Below are positions 7,493 through 14,778 of a DNA stretch of 32,635 nucleotides, piece after piece (position 1 is the first letter of the stretch; each line of letters opens with the position of its first letter). Under the pieces are notes generated by a model. The model saw only the letters and a program-made list of their open reading frames with translations. It did no database searches and was not told the origin of the DNA. A program made the position numbers and the translations under genes. Where the stretch lies: NCBI RefSeq assembly GCF_002939385.1, contig NZ_MULI01000076.1, positions 1 to 32,635 on the forward strand. Direction: 5' to 3'. The stretch comes from Streptomyces sp. MH60 (GTDB lineage: Bacteria; Actinomycetota; Actinomycetes; Streptomycetales; Streptomycetaceae).

Positions 7493-8338
7493 TCAGGCTT
7501 CCAGCGGGGCGACGGCGAGCGACAGGTCGTTGTCCCGGGTGTAGTACGGCCCGGCCGCCACGGGGCCGTGCGGCGTCCGCACCCGCGCGCGGGGAAACGT
7601 GAACACCGGGTTCTTGTCGGCGATGTCGTCCAGCAGCCGGGCGAGCCGCACCACCGGCCCGGAGCCACCGGCGGGCCGCAGCCACAGGTCCCACAGGCCC
7701 GGTGCCAGGCCGTCGTAGGGCACGGTGAAGGCGAACTCCGTCCGCTCGGCGGCGACGTCCACCCGGCGCACGCCGGAACCGTCCGCGCCACCCGCTCCGT
7801 CGCCGGGCCGGGCGCGCAGCTCGGCGTCCGCCCCGGGCACGAGCTGGGTGCCGTACACGCGCCCCCGTACGGTCAGGCCGCCGCTCGCGAGGCGCAGGTC
7901 CACCGCCTCGGCGTGCGGGGCGCGCAGCCAGCTGCGGACGGTGAGGTTGCCCTGCCGGGTGGCGTACGGGATGCGGACGGCGACGTGGCCGAGCAGTCCG
8001 CTGGGCGTGCGCTCGGCCAGGGAGCGCAGATCGGTGACGCCGGGCACCAGCCGCCGCGGCCGGCCGTCGGACAGACGGGCGTAGGCGTCCCAGCGGCCCT
8101 CGGGCAGGGACACACTGCTGGGCAGCGCGGCGCGCAGCCGGCCCTCCGCCGCCGGGGCCAGCGGGAGGCTGACCGTGTCCGCCGGGTCGGCGCCGGCGGC
8201 CTCGGGGACGCGGCGGCGCAGGACGAGCAGGGCCGCCCCGGTCTTTCCGCGCGCGGCGACGTCGAAGGTCAGGCCGCCCGCGGAGTCGCCGATGCAGTCG
8301 GCGCGCAGCGGGGCGGCCGGTGCGGCCGGCGGCGTCAT
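7493..8338 (-). CDS. Conserved hypothetical protein, probable beta-sandwich
   Basis: 281 residues with no signal peptide and no transmembrane helix. I do not recognise a named family. The sequence alternates short beta-prone stretches with repeated phrases such as GRWDAYARLSDGRPRRLVPG, LTVRSWLRAPHAEAVDL, FAFTVPYDGLAPGLWDLWLR and GPYYTRDNDLSLAV. This resembles two or three tandem immunoglobulin-like or carbohydrate-associated beta domains like those attached to some Streptomyces glycosyltransferases. The ATG at 8338 has GGGAGG about 11 nt upstream. Third codon positions are strongly G/C, so it is a real gene. It is transcribed divergently from the 265-residue unknown protein across a 409-bp spacer. 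A role in cell-surface glycan handling is a guess only. Confidence 0.75.
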   Translation of the reverse strand: MTPPAAPAAPLRADCIGDSAGGLTFDVAARGKTGAALLVLRRRVPEAAGADPADTVSLPLAPAAEGRLRAALPSSVSLPEGRWDAYARLSDGRPRRLVPGVTDLRSLAERTPSGLLGHVAVRIPYATRQGNLTVRSWLRAPHAEAVDLRLASGGLTVRGRVYGTQLVPGADAELRARPGDGAGGADGSGVRRVDVAAERTEFAFTVPYDGLAPGLWDLWLRPAGGSGPVVRLARLLDDIADKNPVFTFPRARVRTPHGPVAAGPYYTRDNDLSLAVAPLEA

Positions 8339-8747
8339 GCGGTGCGGTTCCTCCCCTGGACTTCTCGTCGTCCGGTTAGACCCGGAACCCTGCCTTCTGG
8401 TTGTCCGTGTCCGATTGCGATGTGGTCACGACGGGGACGGGCGCCCGACGACCGCTCTTTCCAGTCATCCGGTTCATTCACTGATTTCATGATTTGTCGA
8501 TTCACGGGCCGGGCGAACGGCTCCGTCCCAGCGGCCCAACCCCGGTGCGTGGCACCCCACTTGGGCCGATGCCGACGATCCCGGCCCTCGGGCGGTCGCG
8601 TGCGTCGCATGGTTCGATTCCGTCGGCCGTGGGGCGTGACTCCCGCCACCGGTCCCCCGTTGTCCTTGCATGAGCCGGGGACCCGCCCGGACCACGGCCC
8701 GGGAGCCACCCGGTCCGGCCACGCACCGCATCCCGAGGGAGCCACCC
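8339..8747. other. 409-bp divergent intergenic region with an AT-rich pocket
   Basis: Separates two divergent genes of unknown function. Around 8458-8505 there is an unusually AT-rich block (TTCATTCACTGATTTCATGA and following) embedded in GC-rich sequence; it is the best candidate for promoters or regulator binding. Around 8606-8625 a TTCGATT motif resembles a tRNA T-loop, but no cloverleaf can be built. No ORF with convincing codon use lies here. Confidence 0.35.
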
Positions 8748-9545
8748 GTGCCGCGCATGCTCGACGTCAGCGACGACGTACGCGCCGAGATCGGCGACGA
8801 AGAAGCCGACCGCCTGCTGGCCGGGGAGTCCGCCCCGGGCAGCTACGACTGCACGTCCTGCCGCACCCCGGGCGACTGCGAGCAGGAGCGCACCAGCACC
8901 GTCCTGTTCATCGGGGACGAGACCGCCGTGCTCGCCTTCGCCCACGCGGGCTGCCTGCCCTCGCAGGTGGTCAAGGTCACCGAGGAGCAGCTCCAGGGCG
9001 CGGTGCGGTCGATCAGCGCCGACCAGGCCCGCTCCGGGCCCGCTCCCGCCGCCCCGGAGAAGGCCGCGCCCGAGCAGGCCGTGCTCGGTGTCACCAGCGG
9101 GCTGATCCTGATCGCCGGGGAGCTGCACCCGGCCCTCGTGGTGGAGCCGACCGCCCCCATCGCACGGCCCGGCACGGCCGACGCCGGCGACGACTTCCTG
9201 CCGCTGCTGATCGAGCAGGGCTTCATGCCGGTCACCGAGCTGGCGTCCGCGCCGGCCGTGCTGCACGGCTGGTCGGTCCTGCTCGCCATGGGCCAGCTGC
9301 ACGCGGTGCTCCAGCCCGGGACGAACGGCGGCCGGCCGGTGGCCTGGTGGCAGGCGCACCAGCCGCTCCAGGTCACCGAGGGGTGGCGCACGGCGGCCAA
9401 CAAGCACCAGCAGGTGCTGATGTTCGCGGCGCCCGTCGGGTCGATCGGCCGGCAGCCGCGCGAGGACCTGCTGCGCGACGCGCTGGACAAGGCGGCGGCG
9501 AACGGGCAGCTGGTCGCGGCGGCGCTGCCGCTGGCGGGGATCTGA
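8748..9545 (+). CDS. Conserved actinobacterial hypothetical protein
   Basis: 265 residues from GTG 8748 (VPRMLDVSDDVRAEIG). The RBS GAGGGAG lies 6 nt upstream; the ATG at 8757 would leave a 15-nt gap and is less likely. A small cysteine cluster, CTSCRTPGDC (C35, C38, C44), near the N-terminus could bind a metal. After this come TVLFIGDETAVLAFAHAGCLPSQVV and two alpha/beta segments (GVTSGLILIAGELHPALVV, DDFLPLLIEQGFMPV, NKHQQVLMFAAPVGSIG). There are no transmembrane segments or signal peptide. I recognise it only as a protein common in Streptomyces with no assigned activity. It is followed after 73 bp by another small unknown gene on the same strand. Confidence 0.75.
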   Translation: MPRMLDVSDDVRAEIGDEEADRLLAGESAPGSYDCTSCRTPGDCEQERTSTVLFIGDETAVLAFAHAGCLPSQVVKVTEEQLQGAVRSISADQARSGPAPAAPEKAAPEQAVLGVTSGLILIAGELHPALVVEPTAPIARPGTADAGDDFLPLLIEQGFMPVTELASAPAVLHGWSVLLAMGQLHAVLQPGTNGGRPVAWWQAHQPLQVTEGWRTAANKHQQVLMFAAPVGSIGRQPREDLLRDALDKAAANGQLVAAALPLAGI

Positions 9546-9618
9546 GCCGGTTCACGCGGCTGCCGGACGGCCGTCACCTGGGCCGCATCCCTTCCACCGC
9601 GGGGTCGTTTGGACATAC

Positions 9619-9912
9619 GTGTACGCATACGACGCCTTCCACCGCCACGGCGGCCCCTCGACCACGCCGATCTACGACGCGCTCTACGCCGAGTACGTCA
9701 GGTCCTTCCGATCGCTGCCGGGGGATCGCAGCGGTGAGGAGGAGCTCGGATTCACGGCCTTCAGGAGCATCCCGCGCGGCAGAGGCGGCTACAGCGCCTA
9801 CAGCGCGGGGGCCCAGAGCGCCCGCGTCGGCCAGCACTCGGTGTGGCAGCGTGTCGGCGGCACGCACCACGTCCCGGCGGCGCTGCCACCGGCCCCGCGG
9901 TCCGGCACCTGA
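9619..9912 (+). CDS. Small conserved Streptomyces hypothetical protein
   Basis: 97 residues from GTG 9619 (MYAYDAFHRHGGPSTTPIYDALYAEYVRSFRSLPGDRS begins it, given here as composition: Tyr/Ser/Gly-rich). The ordered-looking first 50 residues have two Tyr-rich helices. The rest (SIPRGRGGYSAYSAGAQSAR and a Pro-rich tail) looks disordered. The start lacks a clear SD and there is no in-frame ATG, so GTG is chosen by elimination. Codon use is GC3-rich and the frame is followed at once by a strong terminator, which supports a real gene. I know similar small proteins in other Streptomyces but no function. It could be cotranscribed with the 265-residue protein upstream. Confidence 0.6.
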   Translation: MYAYDAFHRHGGPSTTPIYDALYAEYVRSFRSLPGDRSGEEELGFTAFRSIPRGRGGYSAYSAGAQSARVGQHSVWQRVGGTHHVPAALPPAPRSGT

Positions 9913-9925
9913 CCGCCGTACGACC

Positions 9926-9968
9926 GACGTGTGAGGGGCGCCCCCGGCCGGGGCGCCCCTCACACGTC
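9926..9968. terminator. Strong bidirectional terminator, 19-bp perfect stem
   Basis: Positions 9926-9944 and 9950-9968 are exact reverse complements (19 bp, beginning GACGTGTGAGGGG) around the 5-nt loop CGGCC. It lies between the stop of the small plus-strand gene (9912) and the stop of der (9991), so it terminates both. Confidence 0.85.
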
Positions 9969-9990
9969 ACCGGGTGTCCCCGGGGCGGTC

Positions 9991-11469
9991 CTACTTCTTC
10001 TTCGCGCCGCGCTTCTCGCGCACCCGCACCGAGATGTGGATCGGCGTTCCCTCGAAACCGAACTCCTCGCGCAGCCGGCGCTCGATGAAGCGCCGGTAGC
10101 CCGCCTCGATGAAGCCGGAGGCGAAGAGCACGAACCGCGGGGGCTTGGTGCCCGCCTGGGTGCCGAAGAGGATGCGCGGCTGCTTGCCGCCCCGCACGGG
10201 GTGCGGGTGGGCGGCGACCAGCTCGCCGAGGAAGGCGTTCAGCCGGCCCGTCGGGACCCGGGCCTCCCAGCCCGCGAGGGCGGTCTCGATCGCCGGGACG
10301 AGCTTCTCCATGTGCCGCCCGGTCTGCGCCGAGACGTTGACCCGCGGCGCCCAGGCCACCTGGCCCAGCTCCGTCTCGATCTCCCGCTCCAGGTAGTAGC
10401 GGCGCTCCTCGTCGAGGGTGTCCCACTTGTTGTAGGCGACGACGATGGCGCGGCCCGCCTCGACGGCCATGGTGACGATCCGCTGGTCCTGGACCGAGAT
10501 CGACTCGGAGGCGTCGATGAGGATGACGGCGACCTCCGCCTTCTCGACGGCGGCGGCGGTGCGCAGCGAGGCGTAGTAGTCGGCGCCCTGCTGGAGGTGG
10601 ACGCGCTTGCGGATGCCCGCCGTGTCGACGAACTTCCAGGTGACGCCGCCCAGTTCGATCAGCTCGTCGACCGGGTCGCGGGTGGTGCCGGCCTGTTCGT
10701 TGACGACGACGCGCTCCTCGCCCGCGACCTTGTTCAGCAGCGAGGACTTGCCGACGTTGGGGCGGCCGATCAGGGCGATGCGGCGCGGGCCGCCGACGGC
10801 GGTGCCGAAGGTCTGGGCCGGGGCCTCGGGCAGGGCCTCCAGGACCCGGTCCAGCATGTCGCCGGTGCCGCGGCCGTGCAGCGCGGAGACCGGGTGCGGC
10901 TCGCCCAGGCCCAGCGACCACAGGTAGGAGGCGTCGGCCTCGCCGCTCGGGCCGTCGACCTTGTTGGCGCACAGCACGACGGGCTTGCCGGCCTTGCGCA
11001 GCAGCCGGACGACCGCCTCGTCGGTGTCGGTGGCGCCGACCTTGGCGTCCACGACGAAGACGACCGCGTCGGCGGCCTCGATGGCGTACTCGGCCTGGGC
11101 GGCCACGGAGGCGTCGATGCCGAGGACGTCCTGCTCCCAGCCGCCGGTGTCGACGACCTTGAAGCGGCGCCCGGCCCACTCGGCCTCGTAGGTGACGCGG
11201 TCGCGGGTGACGCCGGGCTTGTCCTCGACGACGGCCTCGCGACGGCCGATGATGCGGTTCACGAGGGTCGACTTGCCGACATTGGGGCGGCCGACGACGG
11301 CGAGGACGGGCAGCGGGCCGTGCCCGGCCTCCTCGATCGCGCCCTCGACCTCCTCGACGTCGAAGCCCTCTTCGGCGGCCAGCTCCATGAACTGCGCGTA
11401 CTCGGCGTCGCCGAGCGCCCCGTGGTCGTGCTCCTCGCCCGGGCCCTCGGGGTGGATGTGGTCGTTCAT
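9991..11469 (-). CDS. der: Ribosome-associated GTPase Der (EngA)
   Basis: 492-residue double GTPase needed for late 50S ribosomal subunit assembly. The ATG at 11469 (MNDHIHPEGPGEE) is chosen; GAGG lies about 10 nt upstream. After an acidic N-terminal extension of about 50 residues there are two G domains. The first has GRPNVGKST (60-68), DTGGWE (~107-112) and NKVD (~169-172). The second has GRPNVGKSS (235-243), DTAGIRKR (~282-289) and NKWD (347-350). The C-terminal KH-like domain (FVLFASGFIEAGYRRFIERRL) ends in a Lys-rich tail. All G motifs are intact. The order cmk-plsC-der is the usual actinobacterial arrangement. A 74-bp gap to plsC contains an imperfect hairpin, so der may have partly independent control. 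Confidence 0.97.
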   Translation of the reverse strand: MNDHIHPEGPGEEHDHGALGDAEYAQFMELAAEEGFDVEEVEGAIEEAGHGPLPVLAVVGRPNVGKSTLVNRIIGRREAVVEDKPGVTRDRVTYEAEWAGRRFKVVDTGGWEQDVLGIDASVAAQAEYAIEAADAVVFVVDAKVGATDTDEAVVRLLRKAGKPVVLCANKVDGPSGEADASYLWSLGLGEPHPVSALHGRGTGDMLDRVLEALPEAPAQTFGTAVGGPRRIALIGRPNVGKSSLLNKVAGEERVVVNEQAGTTRDPVDELIELGGVTWKFVDTAGIRKRVHLQQGADYYASLRTAAAVEKAEVAVILIDASESISVQDQRIVTMAVEAGRAIVVAYNKWDTLDEERRYYLEREIETELGQVAWAPRVNVSAQTGRHMEKLVPAIETALAGWEARVPTGRLNAFLGELVAAHPHPVRGGKQPRILFGTQAGTKPPRFVLFASGFIEAGYRRFIERRLREEFGFEGTPIHISVRVREKRGAKKK

Positions 11470-11500
11470 GAAGTCCGTACCTCGTTCATCGTGGTGATCG

Positions 11501-11529
11501 GTGGAACACCCCTGTACCGGGTGATCCAC
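11501..11529. promoter_or_regulatory. Imperfect hairpin between plsC and der
   Basis: GTGGA/TCCAC (5 bp) and ACCC/GGGT (4 bp) stack around a 7-nt loop with a 2x2 internal loop. The structure lies in the 74-bp gap, 32 nt upstream of the der start. It could be a weak attenuator or may be chance. Confidence 0.2.
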
Positions 11530-11543
11530 TACTCAAGTGTCAC

Positions 11544-12206
11544 TCAGCGCCCGGTGAGGCGCCTGGCGTTTTCCAGGTGCGCGGTGAGCTGCTTCTGGAT
11601 GCGTTCGGTGGCCTCGTCCAGGGCCTTGCGGGTGCGCCGCCCGCTGCCGTCGCCCGCGTCGAACGGGTCGCCGAAGACGACGTCCACGCGGGAGCGCAGC
11701 GGGGGCAGCGCCTTTATCAACCGTCCGGGACGGTCCGTGCTTCCCAGTACCGCGACCGGGACGATCGGGGCGCCGCTGCGCACCGCGAAGTAGGCGAGCC
11801 CGGCGCGCAGCGAGGCGAAGTCGCCCTCGCCCCGGGTGCCCTCCGGGAAGATGCCCAGGACGCCGCCGTCGGCCAGCACGCCGAGCGCCTGCCCTATGGC
11901 GGCGCGGTCGGTGGAGTGGCGGTCCACCTTGAGCTGGCCGATGCCGGTCAGGAACCGTCCGAGCGGGCCGACGAACGCCTCCTTCTTGATCAGGAAGTGC
12001 GTCGGCCGGGGGGCCACGCCCATGACCATCGGGCCGTCGATGTTGTGCGCGTGGTTGACGGCGTAGATCACCGGGCCGGTGGCGGGCACCCGCCAGGCGC
12101 CGAGCACGCGCGGCCTCCACAGCCCGTACATCAGGCCGACGCCGATGCGCCGGCCGACCTCTGCGCCCTTCTCGGAGGGGACGGGCGCCGCGGGGGATGC
12201 GGTCAC
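11544..12206 (-). CDS. plsC: 1-acyl-sn-glycerol-3-phosphate acyltransferase (PlsC type)
   Basis: 220-residue lysophosphatidic acid acyltransferase-like enzyme, making phosphatidic acid at the cytoplasmic face of the membrane. The catalytic NHxxxxD box is NHAHNID (H52, D57), and the substrate-binding box is FPEGTRGEG (121-125 PEGTR). KKEAFVGPLGRFLTGIGQLKVDR matches block III-like sequence of the family. The start GTG (12206) overlaps the cmk stop as GTGA, so translation is coupled to cmk. No strong transmembrane helix precedes the HX4D box, only a hydrophobic stretch at ~20-35. Other Streptomyces genomes carry several such acyltransferases, so it may not be the main PlsC. Confidence 0.9.
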   Translation of the reverse strand: MTASPAAPVPSEKGAEVGRRIGVGLMYGLWRPRVLGAWRVPATGPVIYAVNHAHNIDGPMVMGVAPRPTHFLIKKEAFVGPLGRFLTGIGQLKVDRHSTDRAAIGQALGVLADGGVLGIFPEGTRGEGDFASLRAGLAYFAVRSGAPIVPVAVLGSTDRPGRLIKALPPLRSRVDVVFGDPFDAGDGSGRRTRKALDEATERIQKQLTAHLENARRLTGR

Positions 12207-12898
12207 TTCCCCGCCCGCTTCTCCTCGACGAGGGTGACGACGCACTCGATGACCTGCGGCAGGGTGAGGGCGGTGGTGTCCACCTCGACCGCGTCGCCGG
12301 CCTTGGCCAGCGGGGAGGTCTTGCGGCTGGAGTCGGCCGCGTCCCGCTTGATCAGGGCCTCGCGGGTGGCGTTGACGTCGGCGCCCTTCAGCTCGCCGCT
12401 GCGGCGGGCGGCGCGGGCCTCCGCCGAGGCGGTGAGGAAGATCTTCAGGTCGGCGTCGGGCAGCACGGTGGTGCCGATGTCGCGGCCCTCGACGACGATG
12501 CCGAGCGGCGCGGCGGCGGCGATGGAGCGCTGCAACTCGGTGATCCGGGCGCGGATCTCCGGTACGGCGCTGACCGCGCTGACCTTGGAGGTGACCTCCT
12601 GGGTACGGATCGGGCCGGCCACGTCCACGCCGTCGACCGTGATGGTCGGACCGGCCGGGTCGGTGCCGGAGACGATCTCGGGCTTGCCGGCCGCGGCGGC
12701 CACGGCGTGCGGGTCGTCGGTGTCGATGCCGTTGGTCACCATCCACCAGGTGATCGCCCGGTACTGGGCACCGGTGTCCAGGTAGCTCAGACCGAGCTGT
12801 GCGGCCACGGCCTTCGACGTGCTCGACTTGCCCGTGCCGGAGGGGCCGTCGATGGCGACAATCACGGCCGGGACGGTCGGGGCGGCGCCGTTTTCCAC
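12203..12898 (-). CDS. cmk: Cytidylate kinase
   Basis: 231-residue CMP/dCMP kinase forming CDP/dCDP from ATP. The P-loop is GPSGTGKS (18-25). CMP-binding and lid regions are visible as YLDTGAQYRAITWWM, GIVVEGRDIGTTVLPDADLKIFLTAS, RAARRSGEL and IKRDAADSSRKTSPL. The start is GTG 12898 (VENGAAPTVPAVIVAIDG), with AGGAAGG about 8 nt upstream. The frame remains open far upstream through the repeat element, but that part is not protein-like. First gene of a cmk-plsC-der cluster. Its own promoter must lie in the 288-bp gap that holds a strong hairpin (12935-12960) and a MITE-like repeat, so the insertion may affect its expression. Confidence 0.96.
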   Translation of the reverse strand: MENGAAPTVPAVIVAIDGPSGTGKSSTSKAVAAQLGLSYLDTGAQYRAITWWMVTNGIDTDDPHAVAAAAGKPEIVSGTDPAGPTITVDGVDVAGPIRTQEVTSKVSAVSAVPEIRARITELQRSIAAAAPLGIVVEGRDIGTTVLPDADLKIFLTASAEARAARRSGELKGADVNATREALIKRDAADSSRKTSPLAKAGDAVEVDTTALTLPQVIECVVTLVEEKRAGK

Positions 12899-12934
12899 GA
12901 GGGGACACCTTCCTGGTGCGGTGCGGTGGGTGGT

Positions 12935-12960
12935 GTGCGGGACGCGAGCGCGTCCCGCAC
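12935..12960. terminator. 12-bp perfect palindrome next to the repeat element
   Basis: GTGCGGGACGCG-AG-CGCGTCCCGCAC, two 12-bp arms around AG. In RNA this folds with a 4-6 nt loop. It abuts the left inverted repeat of the MITE-like element and lies 37 nt upstream of the cmk start. It could be a terminator for transcripts from tyrA or from the repeat, an attenuator of cmk, or an operator. Confidence 0.45.
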
Positions 12961-13136
12961 AGGGCCTGTCCGATGAATCCCGTCGTCCGCCCCGAGGGCG
13001 GGCCCGGCGGCATCCGGTGTGGGCGATCGCAAGGCGCCGGAGCGCCCTCGTGGCGGAGCCACGCGGGCGTTTCGGCAACGCGGCGAGCGTGCGTGCCAGG
13101 CGTCGCCGGGCAGGCGGGAATCATCAGACAGGACCT
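12961..13136. mobile_element. MITE-like non-coding repeat element, 176 bp
   Basis: The ends 12961-12982 and 13115-13136 are imperfect terminal inverted repeats (19 of 22 positions match; both contain CCTGTC and GATGA). There is no transposase ORF. The interior is very GC-rich and has a near-perfect 12-bp hairpin (13043-13054 with 13058-13069, loop GGA, one mismatch). I recall similar sequence (CGTTTCGGCAACGCGGCGAG and neighbours) being scattered through Streptomyces genomes, as expected for a miniature element moved by a transposase in trans. A clean target-site duplication was not found; CTAG follows the right end but not the left. Confidence 0.6.
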
Positions 13137-13186
13137 AGGTTACCGGGCCCAGGAGACCCCTCCGACAGGCGTCCGGCGCCCCGCGC

Positions 13187-14272
13187 TCACTGGCGGATCG
13201 CCCAGCCCCGCTCCTTCAGGGCCGCGGTGAGGACGGCGGCGGCCTTCGGCTCCACCATCAGCTGCACCAGACCCGCCTGCTGCCCGGTCGCGTGCTCGAT
13301 CCGTACGTCCTCGATGTTGACCCCGGCCCGTCCCGCGTCCGCGAAGATGCGGGCCAGCTGGCCGGGCTGGTCGTCGATGAGGACGGCCACCGTCTCGTAG
13401 GCCCGCGGGGCCGAGCCGTGCTTGCCGGGGACGCGGACCTGCCCGGCGTTGCCGCGCCGCAGCACCTCGGCGATGCCGGTGCCGCCCTCGCGGCGCTTGT
13501 CCTCGTCGGAGGACTGCAGGGCGCGCAGGGCCCGCACCGTCTCCTCCAGGTCGGCGGCGACGTCGGTGAGCAGGTCGGCGACCGGCCCCGGGTTGGCGGA
13601 GAGGATGTCGATCCACATCCGGGGGTCGGAGGCGGCGATCCGGGTCACGTCGCGGATGCCCTGCCCGCACAGCCGTACGGCGGCCTCCTCGGCGTGCTCC
13701 AGGCGCGCGGCGACCATGCTGGAGACCAGGTGGGGCATGTGCGAGACGAGGGCCACGGCGCGGTCGTGGGCGTCCGCGTCCATCACCACCGGCACCGCGC
13801 GGCAGTGCGAGACCAGCTCCAGGGCCAGGTTCAGCACCTCGGTGTCGGTGTCCCGGGTCGGGGTCAGCACCCAGGGGCGCCCCTCGAAGAGGTCGGCGGT
13901 GGCGGCCAGCGGACCGGACTTCTCCCGGCCGGACATGGGGTGGGTGCCGATGTACGCCGACAGGTCGAGGCCGCGTGCCTCCAGCTCGCGCCGGGGGCCG
14001 CCCTTGACGCTGGCCACGTCGATGTAGCCGCGGGCGGCACCGCGGGCCATGGCGTCGGCGAGCACGTCGGCCACCAGTGCGGGCGGGGCGGCGACGATCG
14101 CGAGGTCGACCGGGCCGTCCGGGGCCGCGTCGGTGCCGGCGCCGAGGGCGGCGGCGGTGCGGGCCTGCTCGGGGTCGTGGTCGGCGAGGTGGACGGTGAC
14201 GCCCCGGCCGGTGAGGGCGAGGGCGGCGGAGGTCCCGATGAGGCCGGTGCCGATGACGAGTGCGGTTCTCAC
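13187..14272 (-). CDS. tyrA: Prephenate dehydrogenase with ACT domain
   Basis: 361-residue NAD(P)-dependent prephenate dehydrogenase of tyrosine synthesis. The dinucleotide-binding motif GTGLIGTSAA starts at residue 8. Further family signatures are DVASVKGGPRRELEA, YIGTHPMSGREKSGP (catalytic-region His), ALVSHMPHLVSSM and DVTRIAASDPRMWIDI. The C-terminus from about residue 285 is an ACT domain (ETVAVLIDDQPGQLARIFADAG, GVNIEDVRIEHATGQQAGLVQL), which suggests allosteric control, probably by tyrosine. The GTG start (14272) overlaps the aroH stop in a GTGA, so the two are translationally coupled. It catalyses the step following AroH. The 3' side is followed within 50 bp by the MITE-like element. 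Confidence 0.94.
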   Translation of the reverse strand: MRTALVIGTGLIGTSAALALTGRGVTVHLADHDPEQARTAAALGAGTDAAPDGPVDLAIVAAPPALVADVLADAMARGAARGYIDVASVKGGPRRELEARGLDLSAYIGTHPMSGREKSGPLAATADLFEGRPWVLTPTRDTDTEVLNLALELVSHCRAVPVVMDADAHDRAVALVSHMPHLVSSMVAARLEHAEEAAVRLCGQGIRDVTRIAASDPRMWIDILSANPGPVADLLTDVAADLEETVRALRALQSSDEDKRREGGTGIAEVLRRGNAGQVRVPGKHGSAPRAYETVAVLIDDQPGQLARIFADAGRAGVNIEDVRIEHATGQQAGLVQLMVEPKAAAVLTAALKERGWAIRQ

Positions 14273-14631
14273 TGGGCGATGTCCTTGCGCAGGGCCGCGG
14301 CGGCGCCGAGGTAGACGTGGGCGATCTCGGCGCGGGGCCGGTCCGACTCGATGTGGGCGAGGACACGCACGACGCGGGGCATGGCGCCCTCGATGTCCAG
14401 CTCCTGGGCGCAGATCAGCGGCACGTCGGTGATGCCGAGCCCGCGGGCCGCGGCGGCCGGGAAGTCGCTGTGCAGATCGGGGGTGGCGGTGAACCACAGG
14501 CTGATCAGGTCGTCGACCCTCAGGCCGTTGCGCTCCATCAGGGCGGTCAGCAGGGCCGCGACCTGCTCGTCCATGTGCCCCGCCTCGTCCCGCTCCAGTT
14601 GGACGGCGCCCCGGACCGCTCGTACCGCCAC
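14269..14631 (-). CDS. aroH: Chorismate mutase, AroH type
   Basis: 120-residue monofunctional chorismate mutase of the B. subtilis AroH (trimeric, pseudo-alpha/beta-barrel) class, converting chorismate to prephenate. The active-site residues align: R7 (MAVRAVRGAV), E77 (ICAQELDIEG) and R89 (RVVRVLAHIE). The length is typical. GTG start at 14631 with AAGGAG 7 nt upstream. It is the first gene of a two-gene operon with tyrA, and the products act in sequence. The 147-bp spacer to the divergent Rieske gene carries the promoter(s). Confidence 0.95.
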   Translation of the reverse strand: MAVRAVRGAVQLERDEAGHMDEQVAALLTALMERNGLRVDDLISLWFTATPDLHSDFPAAAARGLGITDVPLICAQELDIEGAMPRVVRVLAHIESDRPRAEIAHVYLGAAAALRKDIAQ

Positions 14632-14721
14632 GGCGATGCTCCTTGCTCACAGTGCTGACGCATGTATCGGTTCTTGGTCCGTCCAGCCTAGTCAGCCCGC
14701 CGCGTGCCGGCCCGCGGCGCC

Positions 14722-14735
14722 CGTCTCCTGAGACG
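14722..14735. promoter_or_regulatory. Short palindrome in the aroH/Rieske spacer
   Basis: CGTCTC-CT-GAGACG is a 14-bp inverted repeat, 44 nt upstream of the Rieske ATG and about 90 nt upstream of aroH. It could be an operator for either gene; I cannot name a regulator. Confidence 0.3.
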
Positions 14736-14778
14736 CTGGCCCCGCCGCCTGGAACCCCCCTCCCCCCGGAGTTGCGAC

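Noticed and set aside
8606..8625. tRNA T-arm-like motif (GGTTCGATTC)
   Set aside because: The T-stem pairs at only four of five positions, and no acceptor, D or anticodon stem can be formed around it.
7469..9934. 821-codon open frame on the plus strand
   Set aside because: It crosses the antisense of the 281-aa gene, an intergenic region and the wrong frame of the 265-aa gene. Composition is Arg/Pro/Gly-rich and not protein-like.
12899..13078. Longer cmk reading frame reaching into the repeat element
   Set aside because: The first 60 residues are Arg-rich translation of the MITE-like repeat. Cmk homology begins just after GTG 12898, which has an RBS.
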